Source: Clostridia bacterium (GTDB lineage Bacteria; Bacillota; Clostridia; Oscillospirales; Acutalibacteraceae). From it: a stretch of 64,000 nucleotides of DNA. Below are positions 9,020 through 17,207 of the stretch, piece after piece (position 1 is the first letter of the stretch; every line of letters starts with the position of its first letter). The stretch is from contig JAFXBF010000004.1 of the NCBI GenBank assembly GCA_017516745.1, positions 216,060 through 280,059 of the forward strand. The letters run 5' to 3'. Below the pieces are notes generated by a model. The model was not told where the DNA came from and ran no database searches. It saw nothing but the letters and a program-made list of their open reading frames with translations. The translations under genes and the position numbers were made by a program.

Positions 9020-11431
9020 TTAGTCTCTGTATTCCTCAATGATGAAGGATTCAAAGATGTCGCCGAGCTTGATATCGTTGAACTTTGTCAGCACGATACC
9101 GCATTCGTAGCCCTGAACAACCTCCTTGACGTCGTCCTTGAATCTCTTGAGTGAGCCCATCTCGTCCTCTGCGATAACAATACCGTCACGCACAACACGG
9201 ATTTTGGAGGCTCTTGTAACCTTACCGTCGAGAACGTAACAGCCTGCAACGTTACCGACGGAGGAAATTGTAATAACATTACGTACCTCAACTCTGCCCT
9301 GAACAACCTCACGGGTCTTGGGTGCGAGCATACCCTTCATAGCTGCCTCGATTTCCTCGATACAGTCGTAAATGATGCGGTACATTCTCATCTCAACGCC
9401 GTCACGCTCTGCGTTTGCCTGAGCTGCGGGGTCGGGACGTACGTTAAAGCCGACGATGATGGCGTTGGAAGCGTTAGCAAGCATAACGTCGCTTTCGCTG
9501 ACTGCGCCGACACCGTTGTGGATAACACGTACACGAACCTCGTCGTTGGAGAGCTTTTCAAGGTTCTGCTTGACTGCTTCCGCAGAGCCCTGAACGTCTG
9601 CCTTGACGATAACGTTGAGATCCTTGACCTCGCCTGCCTGAAGTGAGGAGAAGAGGTTGTCAAGTGTAACCTTCTGTACGGAGTTGAACTGTTCGTCCTT
9701 GATTTTCTGCTTACGCTGTTCAACAAGCTCACGTGCAAGACGCTCATCGGAAACTGCGTCAAATACGTCGCCTGCCTGCGGTGCTTCGGCAAGACCCATA
9801 ATCTCAACGGGGCAGGAGGGGCCTGCTTCCTTGACGTTCTTGCCGTGCTCGTCAACCATTGCTCTGACACGGCCGACCGCCGTACCTGCAACAATGATGT
9901 CGCCCGAACGGAGTGTACCGTTCTGAACAAGGAGAGTGGCAATCGGGCCACGACCCTTGTCAAGTCTTGCTTCGATTACGATACCCTTGGCTGCTCTGTT
10001 GGGGTTAGCCTTGAGCTCCTTCATCTCTGCAACGAGGAGTATGGATTCAAGCAGCTCGTCAATACCCATCTTTGTGTGTGCGGAAACGGGAACACAGATT
10101 GTGTCGCCGCCCCACTCCTCGGGAATGAGCTCATATTCTGTAAGCTGCTGCTTGATTCTTTCGGGGTTGACATCGGGCTTATCCATCTTGTTCATGGCTA
10201 CGATGATTGTAACGCCTGCGGCCTTTGCGTGGTTGATAGCCTCAATTGTCTGGGGCATAATACCGTCGTCTGCGGCAACAACAAGCACGGCAATATCCGT
10301 TGCCTGTGCGCCACGGGCACGCATCGATGTGAAGGCGGCGTGACCGGGAGTATCAAGGAAGGTGATAAGCTCGCCGTTTGCCTTAACTCTGTAAGCACCG
10401 ATGTGCTGTGTGATACCGCCTGCCTCTGTTGAAGTAACGGAGGTGTGGCGGATAGCGTCAAGAAGTGATGTCTTACCGTGGTCAACGTGACCCATAACGA
10501 CAACAACGGGATTTCTGGGCTGAAGGTCTGCATCGTCATCCTCTGTGGCATCGATGATTCTGTCCTCAATTGTGACAACAACTTCCTTTGTGACTTTTGC
10601 GCCCAACTCGCTTGCTACGATTTCTGCTGTATCGTAGTCAAGAATGTCGTTGATTGTAGCCATCTGACCGAGGGCAAAGAGCTTCTTGATTACCTCTGCG
10701 GCAGTCATTTTCAGCTTCATTGCAAGGTCGCCGACCGTGATTTCGTCGGGAACTGTAATGGAAATCTGTCTGCTTGCACGCTCTGCGGCAATTCTCTTGA
10801 GTCTTTCTGCCTCTGTCTCACGGCGGCGCTGGTTGCCGCCCTGCTTGCGGTACTGCTTGGATTTCTGGTTGAGCTTCTGCTTTCTGACAGAAGAATCCTG
10901 AATACCCTCGGACTTGTTAACGGGAACAATGTTCTCGTAACGCTCGTTGTATTTTTCGAGCTGAACGTTGTCTGCTCTTGTGTCGATTGTTCTCTTTTCG
11001 CCCTTTGTTCTTGCCTGAAGCGGACCTGTCTTGTCCTTCTTCTTCGGCTGCTCGGGCTGTTTTGCCTGCGGCTGCTGTGCAGGCTTCTTCTCCTGCTGGT
11101 GCGGCTTGCCCTCGTTTCTTTTCTGTGCGGGAGTAGCTGCCTTTTCGGGCTGCTTTTCTGCTTCTGCCTTGGGTGCAGCAGCTTCCTGCTTCTTCTCGGG
11201 CTTCTTCTCCTCAGCCTTGGGCTGTGAAGCGGTTGCGAAATACTCGTCAAAGCTGCTTACTGCCGTTTCCTGGGTGAAGGTTTCAAAAATGATGTCAAGC
11301 TCTCTGTCCTCGAGGGCTGTCATGTGGTTTTTCGTGTCGTCAAAATACTTTGCAAGCAGCTCGAGCACAACCTTGCTCGACTTGCCGAAATCCTTGCCGA
11401 CTTCGTGGATTCTGTATTTGATTGCTGCCAT
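9020..11431 (-). CDS. infB: Translation initiation factor IF-2
   Basis: A GTPase that brings formyl-Met-tRNA to the 30S subunit and promotes subunit joining. The 803 residues comprise a short N-terminal domain, a low-complexity linker rich in Lys, Glu, Gln, Ala and Pro (about 70-170), a second IF2_N segment (about 225-285), the G domain with [17 protein letters not shown] and NKMDKP, and two beta-barrel domains joined by the C-terminal helix. The linker explains the Leu/Cys-rich shadow reading frames on the other strand. It follows rnpM by 12 bases; the YlxQ L7Ae-like gene that often stands between them in Bacillus is absent. Confidence 0.97.
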   Translation of the reverse strand: MAAIKYRIHEVGKDFGKSSKVVLELLAKYFDDTKNHMTALEDRELDIIFETFTQETAVSSFDEYFATASQPKAEEKKPEKKQEAAAPKAEAEKQPEKAATPAQKRNEGKPHQQEKKPAQQPQAKQPEQPKKKDKTGPLQARTKGEKRTIDTRADNVQLEKYNERYENIVPVNKSEGIQDSSVRKQKLNQKSKQYRKQGGNQRRRETEAERLKRIAAERASRQISITVPDEITVGDLAMKLKMTAAEVIKKLFALGQMATINDILDYDTAEIVASELGAKVTKEVVVTIEDRIIDATEDDDADLQPRNPVVVVMGHVDHGKTSLLDAIRHTSVTSTEAGGITQHIGAYRVKANGELITFLDTPGHAAFTSMRARGAQATDIAVLVVAADDGIMPQTIEAINHAKAAGVTIIVAMNKMDKPDVNPERIKQQLTEYELIPEEWGGDTICVPVSAHTKMGIDELLESILLVAEMKELKANPNRAAKGIVIEARLDKGRGPIATLLVQNGTLRSGDIIVAGTAVGRVRAMVDEHGKNVKEAGPSCPVEIMGLAEAPQAGDVFDAVSDERLARELVEQRKQKIKDEQFNSVQKVTLDNLFSSLQAGEVKDLNVIVKADVQGSAEAVKQNLEKLSNDEVRVRVIHNGVGAVSESDVMLANASNAIIVGFNVRPDPAAQANAERDGVEMRMYRIIYDCIEEIEAAMKGMLAPKTREVVQGRVEVRNVITISSVGNVAGCYVLDGKVTRASKIRVVRDGIVIAEDEMGSLKRFKDDVKEVVQGYECGIVLTKFNDIKLGDIFESFIIEEYRD

Positions 11432-11443
11432 GCGTTATCCTCC

Positions 11444-11722
11444 TTAATTCTGCTCATCGGAGTCAAGCTCCGAAAGCATACTGTCATATACAGGCTGTTC
11501 AATTTTACAGCCGAAGGCTCTTTCAAACCGCTTTGCCTTTATTGCGGCGGTAAGGCACTTGCTGTCACGGCAGATGTATGCGCCCCTGCCGTTTTTCTTT
11601 CCCGTGAGGTCAAGCGAAATTTCACCCTCGGGTGAACGCACCGCACGGATAAGCTCCTGCTTGGGCTTCATTTCGCCGCAGCCCAGGCACTTGCGCAGCG
11701 GAACCTTTTTCGGTTTATTCAT
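11444..11722 (-). CDS. rnpM: RNase P modulator RnpM (YlxR, DUF448)
   Basis: A 92-residue YlxR/DUF448 protein; the family binds RNA and was reported to modulate RNase P. It shows the signature RKCLGCGEMKPK near the N-terminus, then GRGAYICRDSKCL with paired cysteines and AIKAKRFERAF. It lies between nusA and infB, as in most Firmicutes. The spacing to both neighbours is short (21 and 12 bases), so it is co-transcribed. Confidence 0.92.
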   Translation of the reverse strand: MNKPKKVPLRKCLGCGEMKPKQELIRAVRSPEGEISLDLTGKKNGRGAYICRDSKCLTAAIKAKRFERAFGCKIEQPVYDSMLSELDSDEQN

Positions 11723-11743
11723 ATTGCCACCGCCTTAACTATA

Positions 11744-12802
11744 TTATTCCTTGATTTCAAAAAATCCGCTTTCGGGATTGATGTCGATTTTCCAGCCTGT
11801 AAGTCTTGCGGCAAGGCGTGCGTTCTGACCCTTGTTGCCGATTGCGAGTGAAAGCTGGTTGTCGGGGACAGTTACGCAGCAGGAGTTGGGAGCGTCGTCA
11901 AGAACTTCAACGCTGATAACGTCTGCCGGAGCAAGAGAAGCGGCAATGAATTCAGCCGGGTTCTCGCTGTATTTGACAATGTCAATTTTCTCACCGCCGA
12001 GCAGGTCAACAACCTTGCCTACACGGGCGCCTCTTGCACCTATGCAGGAGCCGACAGCGTCAACATTCTCGTCTGCGCTGTAAACGGCAACCTTTGTTCT
12101 GGAGCCTGCCTCACGGGAGATAGCCTTGATTTCGACTGTGCCGTCAAAGATTTCGGGAACCTCTTCCTCAAACAGTCTGCGAACAAGACCGGGATGTGTA
12201 CGGGAGATCATAGCCTTTACGCCGCTCTTTTCACCCTCACGGATGTCAACAACGTAAACCTTGACAAGGTCACCGACCTTGAGAACCTCGCCGGGTACCT
12301 GCTCTGTCTTGTGAAGGAGGGATTCACCCTTACCGAGTTCAACCGTTGCGTTGCCTGTTTCAGCGTCAATGTTGACAACACGGACTGTAACAAGCTCCTG
12401 GTGCTTGCTCTGGAATTCCTGCTTAATCTGGCTGCGCTCAGCCTCACGGATACCCTGACGGATAACGTTCTTTGTTGTGCTTGCGGCAATACGGCTGAAA
12501 TCCTTTGTTTCAAGCTGGATTTCAACAATGTCACCGGGAACTGCGCCCTTCTTGTAACGCTGTGCTTCTTCGGGAAGAAGGTCTGTTACGGGGTCGGAAA
12601 TTTCGGAAACTACGTTCTTGCGGAGATAAACAGCCATTGTGCCTTCTTCAAGGTCAATATCGCAGTAGCCGATATCCCTGCCGTATTCACCCTTGATAGC
12701 GGAAACGATAGCCGCCTGAATGCGCTCGCAAAGAATATCAGCAGGGATATTCTTCTCTTTTTCGAGCATTTTTACTGCTGCAAAAAATTCTTTTGTATCC
12801 AT
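11744..12802 (-). CDS. nusA: Transcription termination/antitermination factor NusA
   Basis: Binds RNA polymerase and nascent RNA and controls pausing, termination and rRNA antitermination. The 352 residues give the short Gram-positive form: an N-terminal polymerase-binding domain, an S1 domain (about 135-200), and KH1 and KH2 (about 200-345) with CIGARGARVGKVVDLLGGEKIDIV and IGNKGQNARLAARLTGWKIDI. It lacks the C-terminal acidic repeats of E. coli NusA, as expected. It is the second gene of the operon, 40 bases after rimP. Confidence 0.96.
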   Translation of the reverse strand: MDTKEFFAAVKMLEKEKNIPADILCERIQAAIVSAIKGEYGRDIGYCDIDLEEGTMAVYLRKNVVSEISDPVTDLLPEEAQRYKKGAVPGDIVEIQLETKDFSRIAASTTKNVIRQGIREAERSQIKQEFQSKHQELVTVRVVNIDAETGNATVELGKGESLLHKTEQVPGEVLKVGDLVKVYVVDIREGEKSGVKAMISRTHPGLVRRLFEEEVPEIFDGTVEIKAISREAGSRTKVAVYSADENVDAVGSCIGARGARVGKVVDLLGGEKIDIVKYSENPAEFIAASLAPADVISVEVLDDAPNSCCVTVPDNQLSLAIGNKGQNARLAARLTGWKIDINPESGFFEIKE

Positions 12803-12842
12803 TTTTTTATCATCAAATCCTTTCGGTAAATTTACAAATTAA

Positions 12843-13325
12843 TTATATGATTGTGCTGTCGTCAAGGCGTACCCACGAGGTTTCCTTGCGTGTGATGAAA
12901 AGCTGTCTTTCGTCTGTTTCAACGGTGAAGCCTTCATTGTCGTGTGCTATGAGCTTGCAGTGAAGCTCTCTTTCACCCGTTTCAAGCGGACGGATGAGCC
13001 TTACTATAATGCTTGCACCAAGGTAAGCCTCAAAATGTGCCGGACGGGAAAGCTCTCTGTCCGTGCCGGGTGAGCTGACCTCAAGGCAGTAGGCCTGTTC
13101 AATCGGGTCTGCTTCGTCCAGCGGCTTATCAAGTGCGTGGCTCATATCCACACAGTCGTCAATGCTTACTCCGCCTTCCTTGTCGATGAATACACGAAGG
13201 TACCACTGTGCGCCTTCTTTTACGAAACGCACATCCCACAGCTTTAAACCGAGCTGTGCTGCAATAGGCTCGGCTATAGCCGTAACTGCGGCTACGGTGT
13301 TGCCGCCCTTTTTCTTGCCTGCCAT
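12843..13325 (-). CDS. rimP: Ribosome maturation factor RimP
   Basis: A 160-residue protein for 30S maturation, first gene of the nusA-infB operon. The family core LWDVRFVKEGAQWYLRVFID and the SIDDCVDMSHALDK and YCLEVSSPGTDRELSRPAHF blocks are all present. The start ATG has AAAGGAG eight bases upstream. The protein ends in a short SH3-like domain. Confidence 0.94.
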   Translation of the reverse strand: MAGKKKGGNTVAAVTAIAEPIAAQLGLKLWDVRFVKEGAQWYLRVFIDKEGGVSIDDCVDMSHALDKPLDEADPIEQAYCLEVSSPGTDRELSRPAHFEAYLGASIIVRLIRPLETGERELHCKLIAHDNEGFTVETDERQLFITRKETSWVRLDDSTII

Positions 13326-13352
13326 AAATACACTCCTTTAAGTCGAGTACGG

Positions 13353-13381
13353 ATTATACTTGACACCTTACAAAAACAAGA
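13353..13381 (-). promoter_or_regulatory. Candidate promoter of the rimP-nusA-infB operon
   Basis: On the minus strand a perfect TATAAT (plus 13353-13358) stands about 28 bases upstream of rimP. A TCTTGT hexamer lies 17 bases further upstream; this -35 element is weak. It partly overlaps the T-tract of the preceding terminator. Confidence 0.5.
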
Positions 13382-13406
13382 GAGCGGACTCGTCAAGCCC
13401 ACTCTC
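13371..13406 (-). terminator. Terminator between the esterase and rimP (minus strand)
   Basis: Read on the minus strand, a GAGAGTGG/CCGCTCTC stem (plus 13380-13387 with 13399-13406, one G-U pair) is followed by a T-rich run TTGTTTTTG. It would stop transcripts coming from the esterase gene before the rimP promoter. Confidence 0.65.
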
Positions 13407-13530
13407 AGTTTAATGTTCGTACAGTGTTAGTGTAACACAATTATTTGCGAATAGCAATAGTTATTTTAAATATTTATTATATACGCACAAAGCAATATAT
13501 AAGTGCAAATTAGCTAAATTTTGCTCCTCA

Positions 13531-14595
13531 TTATTTTAAAAAGCTTTTGATAAAACCAATAATCATATTTACAATTTCCATAATAATATCAAAGATACCG
13601 TCAAATTCGAAGGAAATCGGGATATCTGTATTGCTTGCACCCTCAAGGTTGCCCATACCGTCTGCAAGCGGCTTGCCGTCATAGTCTGACTTGTGGGAAG
13701 CAAGCCAGGAAATCATACCGTTGGGGTATGTCAGCTTTACCGTTTCGCCCTTGCCGTTAACGATGGTCATATTCGGGTAAGCGCCGTTTTCTGTTGAGAA
13801 CATATCGTTGTTGACGGAATACCAGGCGTGGTGGCTGCTGGGGGTTTTTGAGCCGTCAGCATAGCAAACGGTGGTAAGTGTGGAAAATCTGCACTTTTCG
13901 GGAACGGTTGTTACACCGCAGAGCTTGTTCCATGTGGGCTCAACGCAGATGCCGTAGTTGACAATCGGGTCCTTTGTGCTGGAGGTAACCCATACGGGCA
14001 TATCCTTAATTTTTTCAAGCAATGCTGTGGAAGGTGCCCATGCAGGACAAATCGGGAAAGCAGCCGCAAACATTTCGGGGTATGCAATAGCCATTTTATA
14101 GGTCATCTTGCCGCCCATTGAGTAGCCGCCGATGTAAATTTTTGTAGTGTCGATGTTTGCCTTGTTCTTTGCGATAAAATCTTCAATTGCGGCACGAAGG
14201 GGCTCAACCATGGAGTTGTCCCAGAAAACGCCTTTTTCTTCTCTTGAACGTGCGCAGAAAATGAATGCGCCCTTACCGAAACGCTTCTGGTATTCGTCAC
14301 TTGCCCAGAGCGCAACGTGGCTCTTTGTTACCTGGTTGCCTTCCTTGTTGCCGTCGCCCATACCGTGGCACCAGACAACGAGGGGATATTTGGTTGTATC
14401 GTTTTTCGTTACGGGTGAGAAATAGCGGTAGTCAACGCTGTACTGACCCTTGACAGGGCCTTCGCCGGGGAGAAACTTCTCTCTGAGCTCGCCGATACCG
14501 TCGGGAGTGTAGGCGGCAGAAGCCATTACGCCTGAACCGAAAACGCAGCAAAGTGCAAGCACAAGCGCAATAATTCTTGAAAACATTTTTTTCAT
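13531..14595 (-). CDS. Secreted alpha/beta-hydrolase, PHB-depolymerase/CE1 esterase-like
   Basis: A 354-residue exported esterase-like protein. The N-terminus is a signal peptide (positive MKKMFSRI, hydrophobic core, AS-A cleavage region near residue 27). The alpha/beta-hydrolase core shows PLVVWCHGMGDG (oxyanion region), the nucleophile elbow GYSMGG with the catalytic Ser, and an Asp and a His region near KDPIVNYG and SSHHAWYS. This resembles poly(3-hydroxybutyrate) depolymerase and feruloyl/acetyl-xylan esterases; the substrate is not known. A short hydrophobic C-terminal stretch (IIMEIVNMIIGFIKSFL) could anchor it. The ATG at 14595 has AGAGGTG upstream; a GTG three codons earlier is possible. 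Confidence 0.75.
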   Translation of the reverse strand: MKKMFSRIIALVLALCCVFGSGVMASAAYTPDGIGELREKFLPGEGPVKGQYSVDYRYFSPVTKNDTTKYPLVVWCHGMGDGNKEGNQVTKSHVALWASDEYQKRFGKGAFIFCARSREEKGVFWDNSMVEPLRAAIEDFIAKNKANIDTTKIYIGGYSMGGKMTYKMAIAYPEMFAAAFPICPAWAPSTALLEKIKDMPVWVTSSTKDPIVNYGICVEPTWNKLCGVTTVPEKCRFSTLTTVCYADGSKTPSSHHAWYSVNNDMFSTENGAYPNMTIVNGKGETVKLTYPNGMISWLASHKSDYDGKPLADGMGNLEGASNTDIPISFEFDGIFDIIMEIVNMIIGFIKSFLK

Positions 14596-14714
14596 TACGG
14601 ACACCTCTTACAGTTATTTTTTTACATTATAACAAACGAAAAACAATAAGTAAACAAATTTTGCTTTTAATATTTATTTTTCATACACAAACAATAGAAA
14701 AGAAGGTGATAAAA

Positions 14715-15362
14715 ATGAATGAAAAACAGGGAAGACAGACTATAATTCTGGAAAACCGACCGAGGATAATTGCTTCGGCAGGCGTTGTCGGCAAAAAAGA
14801 AGGCGAAGGCCCTTTAAGGGAAGAATTTGACAGAATTTTTACCGACGGGCGAATGAACGAGGACTCGTGGGAAAAGGCGGAAAGCGCCCTGCAGAAGGCA
14901 GCGATTGAAACCGCAATACAGAAATCGGGCAAAAAAAGCGAAGAAATTGATCTGCTTTTTGCAGGTGATTTGCTCGGGCAATGCATAGGAACAACCTTCG
15001 GTATCAGGGATTTCGGCATACCCTTTGCCGGGCTTTACGGAGCGTGCTCGACAATGGCACTCTCGCTTGCAATGGCAGGCGTTTTCGTGAATTCCCGTGC
15101 GGCACAAACGGCAATAGCTGCAACCTCGTCACATTTCTGTTCTGCGGAAAAACAGTTCCGTCTGCCGCTTGAATACGGCGGTCAGCGTCCTCCGCAGGCG
15201 CAGTGGACGGCAACTGCTGCAGGTGCGGCGGTAGTTGAAAACGCCGACAACGGCGTTGCAATCGAAGCCGTTACCTTCGGCAAAATCTGTGATATGGGCG
15301 TAACGGATGCAAACAATATGGGTGCGGCAATGGCACCTGTAGATGTTAAAATAGAACCATAA
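14715..15362 (+). pseudogene. spoVAD: Stage V sporulation protein AD, 5' fragment interrupted by an insertion
   Basis: SpoVAD is a thiolase-fold protein needed for dipicolinic acid uptake into the forespore. The first 208 residues match well: GKKEGEGPLREEFDRIF, DLLFAGDLLGQ, the GACSTMA block, AATSSHFCSAEKQFR, EYGGQRPPQAQWT and TDANNMGAAMAP. Full SpoVAD is about 338 residues and continues after MAP with a conserved AAADTI region; here it changes to seven unrelated residues and a stop. The 3' third is therefore missing from this position. The start at 14715 follows an AAGGTGAT ribosome binding site. Either a plain disruption or a reversible split by the element that begins here. Confidence 0.85.
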
Positions 15363-15400
15363 ACTAAGCGAAAAGCAACACAAAATCTTACACAAATTTC
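15336..15400. other. Probable left attachment junction (attL) within spoVAD
   Basis: Homology to SpoVAD ends at the codons for M-A-P (cct at 15336-15338). The DNA after it encodes no SpoVAD residues in any frame, and accessory genes start within 250 bases. The exact crossover bases cannot be fixed without the right end, which is outside the window. Confidence 0.55.
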
Positions 15401-15579
15401 GACAAGAAAGGTGGTGAAAAGCCCCTATTTTACTGGGATTATGAGCATTTTAGGACTTTCAATTTTAGTGATAGTAAAACTGTCTGAAAACGCTCGTTTA
15501 CAATTTATTTACAATTAGTTTGTTTATAGTTTGTTAACTATTGCAGACCAAAAAACGGACTTAAAAAGAGGAGGATACA
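15401..15579. other. Left-end non-coding region of the element
   Basis: About 180 bases before the first element gene. I see no convincing gene (only a 25-codon frame at 15441), no clear terminator and no strong promoter. The segment around 15500-15545 is rich in short TTTACAAT/TTAGTTTG repeats and could hold recombinase or regulator sites. Confidence 0.4.
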
Positions 15580-15849
15580 ATGTCAAACTTTATAGAAGAA
15601 TTTTATTACGGCAACATTGAACCGCAGGCGCTCTCCACAGAAATCACACCTAAACTGAAAAAGAAGCTGAGTACCCTTGTTAAGAAGGAAGAAGAATTGA
15701 CTGAAATGCTACCCGAAAAGGAAAAAGAGTTGTTTACCAATTATGTGCTTGCTTACAATGAATTTTCAAGCATCGGCAATTCGGATAGCTTCATATCAGG
15801 CTTCCAGCTCGGTGCAAGATTTACATACGATACCTTTGTAAAAAAGTAA
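15580..15849 (+). CDS. DUF6809-like small element protein
   Basis: An 89-residue acidic/helical protein beginning MSNFIEEFYYGNIEPQ and ending in SFISGFQLGARFTYDTF. The N-terminal F-EE-YYGNI-PQ and the C-terminal GF-LG-R patterns resemble DUF6809 proteins found on mobile elements of gut Clostridia. Function is unknown. A GAGGAGG ribosome binding site precedes the start. It is the first gene inside the element. Confidence 0.65.
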   Translation: MSNFIEEFYYGNIEPQALSTEITPKLKKKLSTLVKKEEELTEMLPEKEKELFTNYVLAYNEFSSIGNSDSFISGFQLGARFTYDTFVKK

Positions 15850-15996
15850 ATAGCAAAGCCTGTTTTCATTATCAAGAGTCGCTTCGCTTCTGCTCTTGAC
15901 AACAAAAACATTCTATGCTCGTTGGGAATTACGAGGGTGATACCCTCAAAATATAACATTTAAAGTTATCACGAATATTATTAAGGAGGAAAGACT
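15850..15996. other. Intergenic region with two hairpins
   Basis: Two short inverted repeats are seen: tcaagag/ctcttga (15872-15878, 15893-15899) and gagggt/accctc (15933-15938, 15942-15947). Neither has a long T-tract. They may be a weak terminator and a leader structure for tnpV. Confidence 0.4.
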
Positions 15997-16362
15997 ATGT
16001 CAAGCAAAACAGAGATTACATATCGCAGAGTTGGCGATTATTTCATTCCAAACCTCAAACTCCCGCCTGAAGAAGCAAAGATTAGGCTCGGTAAATGGGG
16101 AATGTTATACAAAAACTATATTGAGAAGCATAAATCCCCTCTCTTTACCGCACTGCTTATTAAGGGGAAGTTGTATCAGAACTGTGCAGAGATAGAAAAA
16201 CAGGCAAACGAAATGTATCACCTTCTGATTGAACAAACGAAAAAGGCAGAAGGTGTAACAGAAGAACTCAAAGAATGTAACCAATGGGAGTGGGTGCAGA
16301 AAATGGGAAATATTGAAGCAAGGGTGAGGGAGACAGTATGCAGAGAACTAATATACAACTAA
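15997..16362 (+). CDS. tnpV: TnpV-family transposon-encoded protein
   Basis: A 121-residue TnpV protein. The family pattern is clear: ITYRRVGDYFIPNLKLP, GKWGMLYKNYIEKHK, LLIKGKLY, AEGVTEELKECNQWEWVQ and the ending VRETVCRELIYN. TnpV is associated with Tn4451/Tn5397-like clostridial transposons; its role is not established. AAGGAGG lies upstream of the start. A strong terminator follows. Confidence 0.85.
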   Translation: MSSKTEITYRRVGDYFIPNLKLPPEEAKIRLGKWGMLYKNYIEKHKSPLFTALLIKGKLYQNCAEIEKQANEMYHLLIEQTKKAEGVTEELKECNQWEWVQKMGNIEARVRETVCRELIYN

Positions 16363-16410
16363 AACCTAATTACAAAAAGCACATTTTACGGTTGTAGGTT
16401 AAAGTAATAT

Positions 16411-16447
16411 AATGATGGTAGACACAAAAAAGTCTGCCATCATTTTT
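16411..16447 (+). terminator. Terminator downstream of tnpV
   Basis: The stem aatgatggtagac (16411-16423) pairs with gtctgccatcatt (16432-16444) with one G-U pair, followed by a T-run. Confidence 0.85.
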
Positions 16448-16480
16448 CATGATAAAGAAAAGTGGACGAAAAAGACGAGA

Positions 16481-16567
16481 ATGCACAAAGGTGGAATATG
16501 TAAAGAAGAAAAACTAGCATTGGTATTACGAAATTTAAGAGGAGAAAAAGGAGAATCTTTAGAATGA
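16481..16567 (+). pseudogene. Possible remnant of an HTH regulator
   Basis: A 28-codon frame ends in LALVLRNLRGEKGESLE followed by a TGA, then the frame continues with EIVMHN. The segment resembles the first helix of XRE/Cro-type regulators (L-LR-E-GLS-EE). It looks like a broken N-terminus. Low confidence because the match is short. Confidence 0.3.
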
Positions 16568-16631
16568 GAAATAGTGATGCATAATACGCAAAAACGAAAA
16601 TGGATAAAACAATATTCTGAAAGGAAAAATA

Positions 16632-16775
16632 ATGAAAATTTTTTCATCAATCATCCTTATAATCTTAATAGTTGTGATGATTGTATCTGTTGCCTTTGCG
16701 GTTGAAGGTATAAATTTCTATCAATTTATCGTAGACGATTTTGTCGACAGAGATAACGATTCCAAGAAGGATTGA
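16632..16775 (+). CDS. Small membrane peptide of unknown function
   Basis: A 47-residue frame starting MKIFSSIILIILIVVM, with one strongly hydrophobic helix (residues 3-24) and a short charged tail ending DNDSKKD. GAAAGG lies eight bases upstream of the ATG. A single-TM peptide just upstream of a regulator could be a toxin of a type I module or a small membrane protein; no antisense RNA was identified. Not recognised as a known family. Confidence 0.4.
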   Translation: MKIFSSIILIILIVVMIVSVAFAVEGINFYQFIVDDFVDRDNDSKKD

Positions 16776-16830
16776 GTGCCAACAGGACGGTTAACATATG
16801 CGCCTTTTTTTGTTCTATTTGTTTTAAGAA

Positions 16831-16854
16831 TTACTCGCATCAAGATGCGAGTAA
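16831..16854. promoter_or_regulatory. Perfect inverted repeat next to the -35 box (candidate operator)
   Basis: ttactcgcat (16831-16840) is repeated as its exact complement at 16845-16854 around a four-base centre. It ends four bases before the -35 hexamer of the promoter that drives the HTH gene and the TIR cluster. This position suits a binding site for the HTH protein encoded next. There is no T-run. Confidence 0.55.
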
Positions 16855-16858
16855 TTGC

Positions 16859-16888
16859 TTGACAAAAGCGATGTATATTATGTATAAT
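16859..16888 (+). promoter_or_regulatory. Consensus promoter in front of the TIR/RyR cluster
   Basis: TTGACA (16859-16864) and TATAAT (16883-16888), both perfect hexamers, are separated by 18 bases. The HTH regulator starts 55 bases downstream. The near-tandem gene order after it suggests this promoter can drive several of the following genes. Confidence 0.85.
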
Positions 16889-16943
16889 AATTATATCATC
16901 ACCTAATATTTGGTATGCGAAATCGAATGGACAGAGGGATATT

Positions 16944-17171
16944 ATGGCTATTTCATATAACAAATTGTGGAAACTACTGATTGACAAAAAGATGACTGCT
17001 GCGGAATTACGCAAACAGGCTAATATTGCTCCAAACACATTAACAAGAATAAAAAAAGACCAGGAAGTCACAATGCAGGTGCTTGAGAGAATATGTGCTG
17101 TTCTCGACACGGATTTCGGAGAAATTGTGGAGTACTATCCCGACAATGAAAGTTTTAACGATGAGCATTAA
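16944..17171 (+). CDS. XRE/Cro-type HTH regulator (YozG-like)
   Basis: A 75-residue protein that is one compact helix-turn-helix domain: YNKLWKLLIDKKMTAAELRKQ, then the recognition part ANIAPNTLTRIKKDQEVTM and LERICAVLDTDFGEIVEY. This is the small YozG-like regulator class that often controls adjacent genes. It is the first gene after the consensus promoter and the inverted repeat, so autoregulation and control of the downstream TIR cluster are plausible. The next gene starts 36 bases later. Confidence 0.85.
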   Translation: MAISYNKLWKLLIDKKMTAAELRKQANIAPNTLTRIKKDQEVTMQVLERICAVLDTDFGEIVEYYPDNESFNDEH

Positions 17172-17207
17172 GTCATTATTCTATCAAAAGTTTGGAGTTG
17201 TTCAAAA

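Noticed and set aside
10478-11227. A Leu/Cys-rich plus-strand frame of 249 codons
   Set aside because: Shadow of the Lys/Glu/Gln-rich linker of IF-2 on the other strand.
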